NCBI GenBank assembly: GCA_002840275.1
Contig: PHAB01000018.1
Span: 1-64,000, forward strand
DNA: 64,000 nt
Direction of reading: 5' to 3'
From: Firmicutes bacterium HGW-Firmicutes-14
GTDB taxonomy: Bacteria > Bacillota > Thermincolia > Thermincolales > UBA2595
Shown: positions 47,679-56,327 of the stretch, piece after piece
How positions within the stretch are numbered: position 1 is the stretch's first letter
Layout of the letters: every line of letters begins with the position of its first letter
Made by a program: the position numbers and the translations under genes
The notes under the pieces: model-generated
The model's input: only the letters and a program-made list of their open reading frames with translations
What the model was told of the DNA's origin: nothing
Database searches by the model: none

Positions 47679-48146
47679 TTATTCACTCCTCTGACGATTC
47701 TGTCTTCCGGTAATCTTTTCAATATCTATCCTCAGCATCCTGAGTTTGGTCAGTTTATCTTCAGGAATCTGCCCGGCAGGGCCCTCCCGGTACTTGTCGA
47801 TCAGCCTGTTCAGGGAATCAACGGTTTCATCCCGGTTGTCAACTAGAAATGCCTTGCCGTAAACAATTACACTTTCAAATTCATATGAGTAACTGCAGGG
47901 GCTTTCTCCGGTCCTCTTACGGCCCGGCACAGCCACGGTGAAACAAACAGACGGGTTTCCGGTTATAATATCCCACTTCATCCCTGCCAATCCGGTATGG
48001 ATATATATTCTCGACCTGTCCCGGTCATACCAGAAGTTGAAAGGGATACAGTAGGGGCGATCATTGAGGGACATAGCCAGGTAACCGGTTTCTGCATTTT
48101 GAAGTATCTCTTCACACCGGTCAGGCCCCATATCCTTTTTGGACAA
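47679..48146 (-). CDS. PNPOx-fold flavin-binding protein (NimA-like)
   Basis: 155 residues. CEEILQNAETGYLAMSLNDRPYCIPFNFWYD (in part) and RIYIHTGLAGMKWDII are the pattern of the pyridoxamine-phosphate-oxidase-like split barrel, NimA/5-nitroimidazole-reductase subgroup. Such proteins bind FMN or related flavins, or heme; the substrate is unknown. The start is a TTG behind GAAAGGA at long spacing and is therefore uncertain. Its stop lies one base before argB, so the two are co-translated. It has no known place in arginine synthesis. Confidence 0.75.
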   Translation of the reverse strand: MSKKDMGPDRCEEILQNAETGYLAMSLNDRPYCIPFNFWYDRDRSRIYIHTGLAGMKWDIITGNPSVCFTVAVPGRKRTGESPCSYSYEFESVIVYGKAFLVDNRDETVDSLNRLIDKYREGPAGQIPEDKLTKLRMLRIDIEKITGRQNRQRSE

Positions 48147-48244
48147 CCTTCATCATTCCTTTCACCTTGCTGCCAGGTAAAGGGACACTATATTATAAAT
48201 CAGCTCTTCCCTGGTTTCGCCCTGTACTAATAAATCCCCCGTCC

Positions 48245-49144
48245 TCAGAATATCCCCAGTATTTCCTTTCCCGCCATTATAGCGCTCCAATGGAGCTGGT
48301 AGGCCAGGGATATCTCGGTATGGGCTGCAAATCCACATAGTTTACAAGGATTGTCGTCAGTGGTTCGGTTTTGTAAATAACACCCCTGGTTAAAGGTGCC
48401 GTCAGGTTCGATATTGGCAATCATCCACGGTTCACAGGTCCACCTGTTCTTTTTCAGGGCTTCCAGGGCCAGTATGGAATCACTGACGGGATATCCTTCT
48501 TTTTTCAGCCCGATAAGGGTGTCGAGTATCCTGGCCCGCTCCTCCCAGGTAATCAGCAGGTCCTCACTCTCGGGGTAAGGATAAAAAAACTGGATTGTAA
48601 TCCCTTTTACCATTGGGGACAGAAACCTGACAACATCGGGTATTTCCCCCAGGTTCAGCCGGTTGATGGTTATATTGGCAAATATCCTGGGGTGAGTTGA
48701 ATTCCGGATGTTTTCCGTTATCCTGTCAAAGGATTTGCCCCGAAGGCGGTCATGGGTATCCCTGAGCCCGTCGACACTGACCCAGGCGATATCTGTTTCC
48801 ACATCGATGGGCAGGGTGCCATTGGTTGTCACTCCCACACAAAAAAAGTATTTCTTTGCTTCCCTTACAATATCGTTAACTCCGTAGTTACCGTCTTTCC
48901 ACAGAAGGGGTTCCCCTCCCTCCAGGATCAGGACCCTTATTCCCCGCCTGTATAAATGCGGGATCAACCCCTTTATCCCGGACCATTCCAGGTCAGGCAC
49001 CGGCCTCTGCCAGTACGGGCACTGCCGGCACTTCAGGGTACAGCGGTGGGTCAGCTTCATCCCTGCCAATATGGGCCGTTTATCATTAAGAAACTTTGCC
49101 CCGGCATAGTACCGGGCCAGGTATAAAACCCGGGAAATGTTCAT
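48245..49144 (-). CDS. Radical SAM protein within the arginine cluster
   Basis: 299 residues. The radical SAM cluster motif CTLKCRQC (CxxxCxxC) stands in MKLTHRCTLKCRQCPYW near residue 45; LILEGGEPLLW is the GGEP SAM-binding motif; VTTNGTL and IAWVSVDGLRDTHDRLRG follow. A C-terminal cysteine set (CEPW, GCYLQ, CKLCGF) suggests a shortened SPASM-like auxiliary cluster. The fold resembles HpnH/MoaA-type enzymes; the substrate is unknown. I choose the ATG at 49144, after GGGGG, over the TTG at 49159. It lies 20 nt after argJ and about 98 nt before the PNPOx-like gene. Confidence 0.82.
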   Translation of the reverse strand: MNISRVLYLARYYAGAKFLNDKRPILAGMKLTHRCTLKCRQCPYWQRPVPDLEWSGIKGLIPHLYRRGIRVLILEGGEPLLWKDGNYGVNDIVREAKKYFFCVGVTTNGTLPIDVETDIAWVSVDGLRDTHDRLRGKSFDRITENIRNSTHPRIFANITINRLNLGEIPDVVRFLSPMVKGITIQFFYPYPESEDLLITWEERARILDTLIGLKKEGYPVSDSILALEALKKNRWTCEPWMIANIEPDGTFNQGCYLQNRTTDDNPCKLCGFAAHTEISLAYQLHWSAIMAGKEILGIF

Positions 49145-49164
49145 TTCTCTTACCCCCAAGGGAA

Positions 49165-50373
49165 CTAAGTCCTGTAGTCGGCATTAATCTTAACATAGTC
49201 ATATGAGAAATCACAGGTCCAGGCTAAAGCTTCAGCATCACCCAAATGCAGGTCAATCAAAATGGTTATTTCATCCTTCTCCAGGACCTTCTTTGCATTT
49301 TCCTCACTAAACCCGGTTGCCGCGCCGTTTTCCGCAACCTTTTCATCTCCGATAAAAATATCTATTTTATCCGGATCAACTTCGACACCAGAATAACCCA
49401 CGGCACATATAATCCTGCCCCAGTTGGCATCTTCCCCGAAAATAGCCGTCTTCACCAGGCTGGAATTGGCTACCGCCATGGCCACACTCCTGGCATCGGC
49501 AAAAGAAGGAGCGTTCCTCACCCGGATTTCGACCAGCTTTGTGGCCCCTTCACCATCCCGGGCAATCATCCGGGCCAGGGTGCTGCAAACCTCTGTCAAG
49601 GCATCCCTAAACACCTGAAAACCCTCATCTTCGGATTCAATCCTCCTGTTGCCGGCCAGCCCGTTGGCCAGGATGACCAGTGAATCATTGGTACTGGTGT
49701 CACCATCCACTGTTACACAGTTAAATGACCTGTCAGCAGCATATTTCAGGGCCTTTCTGAGTAACTGAGAGTCAATATTCACGTCACTCATAAGGAATGC
49801 CAGCATGGTAGCCATATTGGGGTGTATCATCCCTGAACCCTTAGCCATCCCGCCAATGGTGACAGTTTTTCCGTCCAGTTCAAAACTTACTGCAGTTTCT
49901 TTGGGGACCTTATCAGTGGTCATAATTGCTTCGGCGGCATCATGCCCGCCCCTGCGGCTCAAGTTTTTCACCGCATCCTTTATCCCGGAGATAAGCCGCT
50001 CCATTGGAAGCTGCTGGCCGATTACACCTGTAGAAGCTATAAATATGTCATCAGGCTTACATTTCAGGCAGCCGGCAGTAATCCGGGCCATTTCCAGGGC
50101 ATCTTCCATGCCCTTCTGTCCCGTACACGCATTTGCACAACCGCTGTTAACCACTATGGCACGGGCTGTGCCGTCTGCCAGGTGCCTGGATGAAACCAGG
50201 ACCGGCGCTGCCTTTATCCTGTTTGTGGTAAATACTGCTGCAGCAGCAGCCGGAACCTCTGATACAATCACGGCCAGGTCTTTTCGGTCATATTTTATAT
50301 GGGCCTTCACACCGCTGGCTTTAAACCCCGGCGGAGATGTGACCCCTCCTGTAACATGTTTAAATCCGTCCAT
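49165..50373 (-). CDS. argJ: Glutamate N-acetyltransferase / amino-acid acetyltransferase
   Basis: 402 residues. Transfers acetyl from N-acetylornithine to glutamate, recycling the acetyl group. MAKGSGMIHPNMATMLAFLM carries the Thr at which the precursor cleaves itself into alpha and beta chains; VTVDGDTSTNDSL and EGATKLVEI are further family blocks. Many Bacillota ArgJ also use acetyl-CoA; whether this one does cannot be read from sequence, but no argA-type gene is seen here. It is 35 nt after argC. Confidence 0.96.
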   Translation of the reverse strand: MDGFKHVTGGVTSPPGFKASGVKAHIKYDRKDLAVIVSEVPAAAAAVFTTNRIKAAPVLVSSRHLADGTARAIVVNSGCANACTGQKGMEDALEMARITAGCLKCKPDDIFIASTGVIGQQLPMERLISGIKDAVKNLSRRGGHDAAEAIMTTDKVPKETAVSFELDGKTVTIGGMAKGSGMIHPNMATMLAFLMSDVNIDSQLLRKALKYAADRSFNCVTVDGDTSTNDSLVILANGLAGNRRIESEDEGFQVFRDALTEVCSTLARMIARDGEGATKLVEIRVRNAPSFADARSVAMAVANSSLVKTAIFGEDANWGRIICAVGYSGVEVDPDKIDIFIGDEKVAENGAATGFSEENAKKVLEKDEITILIDLHLGDAEALAWTCDFSYDYVKINADYRT

Positions 50374-50408
50374 TTCAGTCAGTTCCTTCCTTGATATATT
50401 GTGTATAA

Positions 50409-51458
50409 CTAGGGGAAAACCGGTACATAATCCAGACCCGTTTTCTCCGGCAGCCCGAACAGTATATTCATATTCTGGACAGCCTGGCCCGAAGCGCCTT
50501 TGACCAGGTTATCAATAGCTGAGACAACTACCACCCTGTTTGTCCTCGGGTCAACGGTCAGGCCGATATCACAGAAGTTAGACCCATAGACCCACTTGGT
50601 CTGGGGATACTGCCCCCGGGGGTGGATGCGTATAAAGAACTCATCATTATAAAACTCATCATAAAGTTCGAGAAGGTCTTCTGTTGTTTTTACTTCGGTC
50701 AGGGTGGCATAAACAGTGCTGAGTATTCCCCTGGTCATAGGGACCAGGTGTGGAGTAAAAGATACGGTAATGTCTTCCCCGGCCAGTTTGCCCAGTTCCT
50801 GCTCTATTTCCGGGGTATGCCTGTGGACACCTATATTATAGGCTTTAAAATTTTCGTTGCACTCAGAATAATGGAATGCCAGGTTTAATCCCCTTCCCCC
50901 GCCTGATATCCCCGATTTGGAGTCAGCAATAATTGTATCGGTGTTAATAAGGTGATTCTTCAACAAGGGGGCCAAACCCAAAATTATGCTGGTTGGATAA
51001 CATCCCGGATTCCCTATTACAACGGCTTTTTCAACCTCTTCCCGGTGAATTTCAGGCAGGCCGTAAACAGACTTAGCGGCAAGTTCCGGTGTCTTGTGGC
51101 TGACCTTGTACCACTTTTCATAAACATCTATGCGGTCAAACCGGTAATCAGCTCCCAGGTCAATGACCCTTTTCCCTTTATTGACCACTTCCTGGACAAC
51201 TTCCATGGAAATACCGTGAGGCAGTGCCGTGAATATTATATCACATCGTTCCGCCAGTTTCCCGGCATCCTGCGGTTCCAGGACCAGGTCATTAAAACCG
51301 GCAGCGCTGGGAAAAACACTGCCAAATCCTTGGCCGCTGTAACTTTGCGAAGTCAATCCTGCCAGCTCCGTTTCCCGGTGGCCCGACAGTATCCTCACCA
51401 GCTCCGCTCCTGTATAGCCGGTAGCACCGATTATCCCCGCTTTAATCATTTTGTTCAT
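50409..51458 (-). CDS. argC: N-acetyl-gamma-glutamyl-phosphate reductase
   Basis: 349 residues. Reduces N-acetylglutamyl phosphate with NADPH. AGIIGATGYTGAELVRILSGH is the nucleotide-binding start, VIGNPGCYPTSIILGLAPL carries the catalytic Cys, and SGISGGGRGLNLAFHYSE and TPHLVPMTRGILSTVY follow. It is the first gene of the arginine cluster, and the upstream region has a good ARG-box match. Confidence 0.97.
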   Translation of the reverse strand: MNKMIKAGIIGATGYTGAELVRILSGHRETELAGLTSQSYSGQGFGSVFPSAAGFNDLVLEPQDAGKLAERCDIIFTALPHGISMEVVQEVVNKGKRVIDLGADYRFDRIDVYEKWYKVSHKTPELAAKSVYGLPEIHREEVEKAVVIGNPGCYPTSIILGLAPLLKNHLINTDTIIADSKSGISGGGRGLNLAFHYSECNENFKAYNIGVHRHTPEIEQELGKLAGEDITVSFTPHLVPMTRGILSTVYATLTEVKTTEDLLELYDEFYNDEFFIRIHPRGQYPQTKWVYGSNFCDIGLTVDPRTNRVVVVSAIDNLVKGASGQAVQNMNILFGLPEKTGLDYVPVFP

Positions 51459-51516
51459 CTCCCTAAAAATTTTTCAATGGTGATCAATCTCTAATAATTT
51501 ATAATTATACATTATT

Positions 51517-51534
51517 ATTGCATAAAAATGCAAG
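51517..51534. promoter_or_regulatory. ARG box (ArgR/AhrC operator) upstream of argC
   Basis: ATTGCATAAAAATGCAAG fits the Bacillus ARG-box consensus CATGAATAAAAATKCAAK at about 15 of 18 positions. An AT-rich second half lies next to it (51495-51515). It sits 60 bp before argC, where an arginine-bound repressor would act, and may also touch the divergent histidine-kinase gene. Confidence 0.7.
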
Positions 51535-51752
51535 AGGCAGCTACATCAATTTTACACCATGCTGTAAAAACGTAACTTTTGTTACTTCGACAGTATGCAT
51601 TAGATTCCTCCCTTTCGTTCCACGCTAAAAAAATACATCCTTCGACAAATATACGGCTCAACTGTCGACATATAAAACGAGACTTTCAGCCCTTATCATG
51701 TTATCATATTTCAATGATAATTATTAAAAAGGTTAGTACCACGGAGGTATCA

Positions 51753-54308
51753 ATGTTAAAAGAGAATTCTATTAATGACCGTATCGCCCGGGAATTAATC
51801 AGGATCCGCCGTCAGGTCAGGGAAAACAGGCATATAGATGTAATCCCGGGTCATACTTCTTACGCCAGACAGAATAACTTCTTAAGCACCCTGATCAACA
51901 CCATGCCCGCCGGAGTGATTGTATCTGACGAGACCGGTTCCATTATCCTGGCCAACCCCGCAGCCAATGAAATGCTGGGAGGTGAAGTTACCGGCAATGC
52001 TTACGGCCCACGGGGTGGTTATACGATACACCTGCCTGATAATACCCCCTTCCCCCCTGACAGGCTTCCCCTCGTCCGGGCCATACGTTACGAAGAAATT
52101 ACCGGTGATATCGAAATGCTGGTCCGTGAGAAAAGCGGCAGGGAAAGAACTCTCCTGACCGGAGGAGGGCCTGTCTATGATAATCTTGGGCAAATTGCCG
52201 GAGCTGTGTCAGTATTACATGATATTACCGAAAAAATACGGGAGAAAGAGTTCAGTGACGCACTGAACGATATTAATGCAGCAGTAACTTCAACCCTGGA
52301 TTTTGATGAGATAATGGCCCGGGTAATAGTAAAATCCGTTAAAATAATGGGTTGTGACAGCGCATGTGTAGCCCTCCTGGAAAATGAGCAGTGGATTCTC
52401 CGGTATATTCACGGCCTGGACCCGGAGTTCCTGGGAATGTGTCTTAATGAGGAGAATACTTGGATTTTAGGCTTCTGCGCAAAAACTAAAGAACCTGTGG
52501 TTATTGAAGACCTGTATAATGACAGCAGGGCGGAACTGGCTCCGGCAAAGAAATGCGAAATCCGCTCTCTGCTTGCTATCCCGCTAATAATAAAAGAAGA
52601 AGCTGCCGGAGTGCTGTCATTTATCTATACTTCTAAACAAGTATATTTTCCCGATGCCCAGAAGGACTTTGCTCTCAAGCTCGGGGCTTCCGTTTCCATG
52701 GCTTTAAACAATGCCCGGCTCTATGATACCCTTCATAATCATGCCGCGTCCCTGCAGACCCTTCTTGAGCAAGCCTCGGTGGGAATCGCTTTTCTGGATT
52801 GTGAAATCCGGTTCCGGGAAGTAAACACCCATGCGGCCATGATTACCGGCCTTGAATCCGGGGAATTGACAGGCAGGTCCCTGGAAGAAATACTATATCA
52901 GCATTTTGGGCCTGAAACTGCCGGTGACCTAGTGGCCCAATTCCGTCATACCCTTAAAACCGGTGAAAAATATAATGCCAGGGAATGGGCCCCCCGGTTA
53001 AAACAAGATACCGGAAAGCCCTTTTATGCGGACTGGGAGATCAGAAGGGTTGACGGTCCTGACGGAAAACCCCTGGGTATAATACTGACGGTTGTTGACG
53101 TGACTGAACAAACTCTTGATAAAAAGGCCCGGCTGGAGAGTGAAACGAAATTAAAAATCCACCATGACCATCTGGAAGAACTGGTCAGGGAGCGCACAAA
53201 GGAATTGGTTAAAACCAATGAACAACTCCGCCGGGAAATAGAGAAACACCGGGAAACCGAAAAGGCCCTGCGCCTGTCGGAGGAACGTTTCGCCAAATCC
53301 TTTAATGCCAGCCCCGTAATAAATATAATCATATCACTGGATGACGGGAAGTTTATTGATATCAACGAAAACTTTGTCCGTTACACAGGTTATACCAGGG
53401 AAGAAATAATGGGATGTACATTTTCAGATATCAATCTCCTGGCTGATGCAGATGAACGGACCAGGTTACAGGCACTGATCCGGAAACGGAACCCGCTTAA
53501 CTCCCTGGAAGTAACCTATCTGACCAAAGCAGGTCAGAAACGCACCGGTTTATTCTCTGCTGAAGTACTCAATATCAACGGCAAACGATGCCTGCTGGCC
53601 GCAATCAATGACATTACCGAACGCAAGCGCCTGGAAAATGAAATAACCCGCCTGGACAAGCTGAACCTTGTGGGGGAAATGGCTGCCGGAATCGGTCACG
53701 AAATCAGGAATCCCCTGACCACTGTACGCGGTTTTCTTCAAATGCTGTCCGGCAAAAAGGAATGCATTGTCTATGCAGATTATTTCGGACTTATGATTGA
53801 AGAACTGGACCGGGCAAATTCCATTATCAAGGAGTTTCTGTCATTGGCCAAGGATAAAGCCCTGGATTGCAGGGTACATAATCTGAATCATGTGATTGAG
53901 GCGCTGTTCCCGCTGATTCAGGCCGATGCTGTAATGGTCAATAAACATCTTAACAAAGATCTCGGGGACATTCCTGACCTGTTGTTTGATGAAAATGAAA
54001 TCCGCCAGCTCCTGTTAAACCTGGTTCGTAATGGTTTAGAGGCTATGCAGACCGGTGGACAACTGATTATAATGACCTATACTGAAGGAAAAGATGTGGT
54101 GCTGGCGGTCAGAGACAACGGTAAAGGAATTGATCCGGAAGTCCTGGACAAAATAGGGACACCTTTCTTTACCACAAAGGAAAACGGCACGGGCCTCGGA
54201 CTTGCTGTATGTTACAGCATCGCTGCCAGGCATAACGCTTTAATCAATATAGACACCGGCCCCCAGGGCACCATGGTTGCCATTAGGTTCCCCTTAACAG
54301 CGGATTAA
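51753..54308 (+). CDS. Soluble multi-sensor histidine kinase (PAS-GAF-PAS-PAS)
   Basis: 851 residues. In order: a PAS domain (about 38-155), a GAF domain (about 165-325; MARVIVKSVKIMGCDSACV), a second PAS (about 335-460), a coiled coil (HLEELVRERTKELVKTNEQL), a third PAS (about 515-625), HisKA with MAAGIGHEIRNPLTTVRGFL where the His is phosphorylated, and HATPase_c with NLVRNGLEAM, RDNGKGID and FTTKENGTGLGLAV. No membrane segments, so it senses a cytoplasmic signal. The ATG at 51753 has GGAGGT 4 nt upstream; the longer frame has no ribosome site. No response regulator gene is adjacent. It resembles the sporulation-kinase/NtrB style, but its target is unknown. Its stop overlaps the end of the hydrogenase cytochrome gene by 4 nt. 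Confidence 0.9.
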   Translation: MLKENSINDRIARELIRIRRQVRENRHIDVIPGHTSYARQNNFLSTLINTMPAGVIVSDETGSIILANPAANEMLGGEVTGNAYGPRGGYTIHLPDNTPFPPDRLPLVRAIRYEEITGDIEMLVREKSGRERTLLTGGGPVYDNLGQIAGAVSVLHDITEKIREKEFSDALNDINAAVTSTLDFDEIMARVIVKSVKIMGCDSACVALLENEQWILRYIHGLDPEFLGMCLNEENTWILGFCAKTKEPVVIEDLYNDSRAELAPAKKCEIRSLLAIPLIIKEEAAGVLSFIYTSKQVYFPDAQKDFALKLGASVSMALNNARLYDTLHNHAASLQTLLEQASVGIAFLDCEIRFREVNTHAAMITGLESGELTGRSLEEILYQHFGPETAGDLVAQFRHTLKTGEKYNAREWAPRLKQDTGKPFYADWEIRRVDGPDGKPLGIILTVVDVTEQTLDKKARLESETKLKIHHDHLEELVRERTKELVKTNEQLRREIEKHRETEKALRLSEERFAKSFNASPVINIIISLDDGKFIDINENFVRYTGYTREEIMGCTFSDINLLADADERTRLQALIRKRNPLNSLEVTYLTKAGQKRTGLFSAEVLNINGKRCLLAAINDITERKRLENEITRLDKLNLVGEMAAGIGHEIRNPLTTVRGFLQMLSGKKECIVYADYFGLMIEELDRANSIIKEFLSLAKDKALDCRVHNLNHVIEALFPLIQADAVMVNKHLNKDLGDIPDLLFDENEIRQLLLNLVRNGLEAMQTGGQLIIMTYTEGKDVVLAVRDNGKGIDPEVLDKIGTPFFTTKENGTGLGLAVCYSIAARHNALINIDTGPQGTMVAIRFPLTAD

Positions 54309-54889
54309 AATTTCTTCCTTATCCATCCGGTAAATATCGCCTGCAGCTTTGCCGGGTCTTCTGTCAGCGCCAGGTAAATATGCAGCGGGACTGTCCCCAG
54401 AAACCAAAGGGCGCCAAGGAAATGATATAACCTTATCTTTTGCGGTATTATCCCAAATGGTATTATATTGTTATAATTCATCATGTACAAAGCCAGTCCG
54501 GTTAGAAACATAAAAATAAATACAAAGAACCAGCTTGTAAATATAAGCCTCTGCCCGGCATTGTATTTGCCGTGGACAGGAGGCTTTTCTTCCAAAAAAA
54601 AATAATATTTCATCAAGCCCCTGAAGTCTGCTATGTCCTGTATCCTGAACCAGACATCCGTGTAGGAGCCGGTAACCAGGTAATAATAGACCCACCCGGC
54701 AAATACAGCTGACGCAAAAAATCCCGCCGCCAGCTGAACCAGGACATTGGTTCCCATATCCAGGAGGACACCCAGGTTAAAGGGATTATGGATATAAAAC
54801 CCTGATATCAGCAGCAGCATTATACTCAGGAACATCAGCCAGTGGAAAATTCTGTTAAATCCTGATTGTATCATGACTTTGTCAGACAT
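54305..54889 (-). CDS. [NiFe]-hydrogenase cytochrome b subunit
   Basis: 194 residues with four membrane segments (FHWLMFLSIMLLLISGFYI; LAAGFFASAVFAGWVYYY; RLIFTSWFFVFIFMFLTGLAL; FLGALWFLGTVPLHIYLAL). Histidines in the first segment (IFHWLMF) and the last (YHFLGALW, PLHIYLAL) are candidate heme ligands, as in the HydC/HyaC family. It should pass electrons from the small subunit to the quinone pool. The start is the ATG at 54889, after GGAGTGGTGG; an upstream in-frame extension lies in the large-subunit gene. It is 13 nt after the large subunit and last in the operon. Confidence 0.9.
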   Translation of the reverse strand: MSDKVMIQSGFNRIFHWLMFLSIMLLLISGFYIHNPFNLGVLLDMGTNVLVQLAAGFFASAVFAGWVYYYLVTGSYTDVWFRIQDIADFRGLMKYYFFLEEKPPVHGKYNAGQRLIFTSWFFVFIFMFLTGLALYMMNYNNIIPFGIIPQKIRLYHFLGALWFLGTVPLHIYLALTEDPAKLQAIFTGWIRKKF

Positions 54890-54902
54890 AAACCACCACT
54901 CC

Positions 54903-56327
54903 TCAGATGGATTCGTTCCTGAATTTAAGCCTGTTGCCCTCAATCCTAACCAGGTGGACAGCACAGGCCAGGCATGGGTCAAAGGAACGGGCAACCCGGC
55001 CCACCTCAACCGGGTTGCTGACATCGGCCACCGGTGTGCCTACAAGGGCTTCTTCAATTGGCCCCCTCATACCATTGTCATCCCTGGGTGAGCAGTACCA
55101 GGCAGAGGGGGTTATTATCTGGTAATGTAGTATCTTGCTGCCCCTGAACCTGACCCAGTGGGCAAGGGCGCCCCTCATAGCCCCGGTAAATCCTACACCC
55201 TCAGACTCCCTGTCAGGCAGTTCGAAGGGCTGGTATACCGGTTTCCCTATTTCTATTTCCTTGAGCCATTGTTTCATCAGAACCGCTACAAACCTGGCTT
55301 CAATGGCCCTGGCTACCAATCTGTCCATGGTTGATATACCGTTTGTATATTCTCCTTTCATCCACAGGTTGGCCAACGGACCTGTCTCAAAGGGCCGGCC
55401 GTTATACCGGGGAGCCTTCACCCAGGAATATGCCCCTGCTTTATCAGGCTCTGCGTCGGTCTCCCCTTCTGAAGGGTGCCTTGGCCGGTCCTGCAAAAAC
55501 CATGAGTAATGGACATGTTCCCTAATCACCGTGGGATCAAAATCCTCTTTTTTTCCCCCTGTATACAGACCAAAGGGCATGACGAATTTCCCGGGGCTGT
55601 CCGGTACCGGAAAATTTCCGTAGGCCAACAGGTTCCCATACCCCCGGCCGATTCTATAGTAATCCTCATACCGTCCGGCCAGGAGTTCCATATCCGGGAG
55701 AAGTTTGTCCTCCAAAAATTTAATGACCAGGTCCAGCATCCCCATAAATTTCTGTATCCTGTCAACCTTTGGAATGGTGGTTGCTCCTCCAGGTACTATG
55801 CCGTGCTGGTGAGGGGCTTTACCTCCGAATATGGTTACCATCTCATGGGTCAGCCTGGCTATTTCAAAGTGCCCCCGGTAATTATTCATAACCCGGTCGG
55901 TTTCCACCCGGGAAAGGCGGTAGTCGGCTTCGTATCTTGGTATGTACGGGGGGCGGTCCGGGCCTCTGACAAAATCCAGTACTGTCAATAGGTAAAAATG
56001 CCGGATATGGTTCTGCAGCAGATCAGCCCCAAAGCTCAGGTTTCTCAAAAGGACAGCATTCCGGGGCACTTCTATTTTCAGCGCAGCTTCCAGGGCGCGG
56101 GATGCTGCAACCGCATGGGCGCTGGAACATATACCACATATTCTTTCCGTCAGGTAAGCCGCATCCCTGGGGTCCCTCCCCTTCAAAATCTCTTCAAAAC
56201 CCCTGAAGAAGATTCCACTGCTCCACGCGTCTGTGATTTTCCCTCCGTCTACCTCCACTTCCAGGTTCCAGAACCCATTGATACGTGTTACCGGACTGAT
56301 GCGTATTCTTTTATTCAACCTGGTCAC
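54903..56327 (-). CDS. [NiFe]-hydrogenase large subunit, group 1 (uptake)
   Basis: 474 residues. The active-site cysteines are in RICGICSSAHAVAASRALE (near 60) and SFDPCLACAVH near the C-terminus, matching the group 1 L1 and L2 patterns. A 15-residue tail after the last His (LVRIEGNRLKFRNESI) is what a maturation protease would remove. It lacks its own export signal and would be carried out with the Tat-signal small subunit. The ATG overlaps the small-subunit stop by 4 nt. A little shorter than proteobacterial HyaB (about 570-600), as is common in Bacillota and Desulfotomaculum-like forms. No maturation genes (hyp, protease) lie in the window. Confidence 0.95.
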   Translation of the reverse strand: MTRLNKRIRISPVTRINGFWNLEVEVDGGKITDAWSSGIFFRGFEEILKGRDPRDAAYLTERICGICSSAHAVAASRALEAALKIEVPRNAVLLRNLSFGADLLQNHIRHFYLLTVLDFVRGPDRPPYIPRYEADYRLSRVETDRVMNNYRGHFEIARLTHEMVTIFGGKAPHQHGIVPGGATTIPKVDRIQKFMGMLDLVIKFLEDKLLPDMELLAGRYEDYYRIGRGYGNLLAYGNFPVPDSPGKFVMPFGLYTGGKKEDFDPTVIREHVHYSWFLQDRPRHPSEGETDAEPDKAGAYSWVKAPRYNGRPFETGPLANLWMKGEYTNGISTMDRLVARAIEARFVAVLMKQWLKEIEIGKPVYQPFELPDRESEGVGFTGAMRGALAHWVRFRGSKILHYQIITPSAWYCSPRDDNGMRGPIEEALVGTPVADVSNPVEVGRVARSFDPCLACAVHLVRIEGNRLKFRNESI

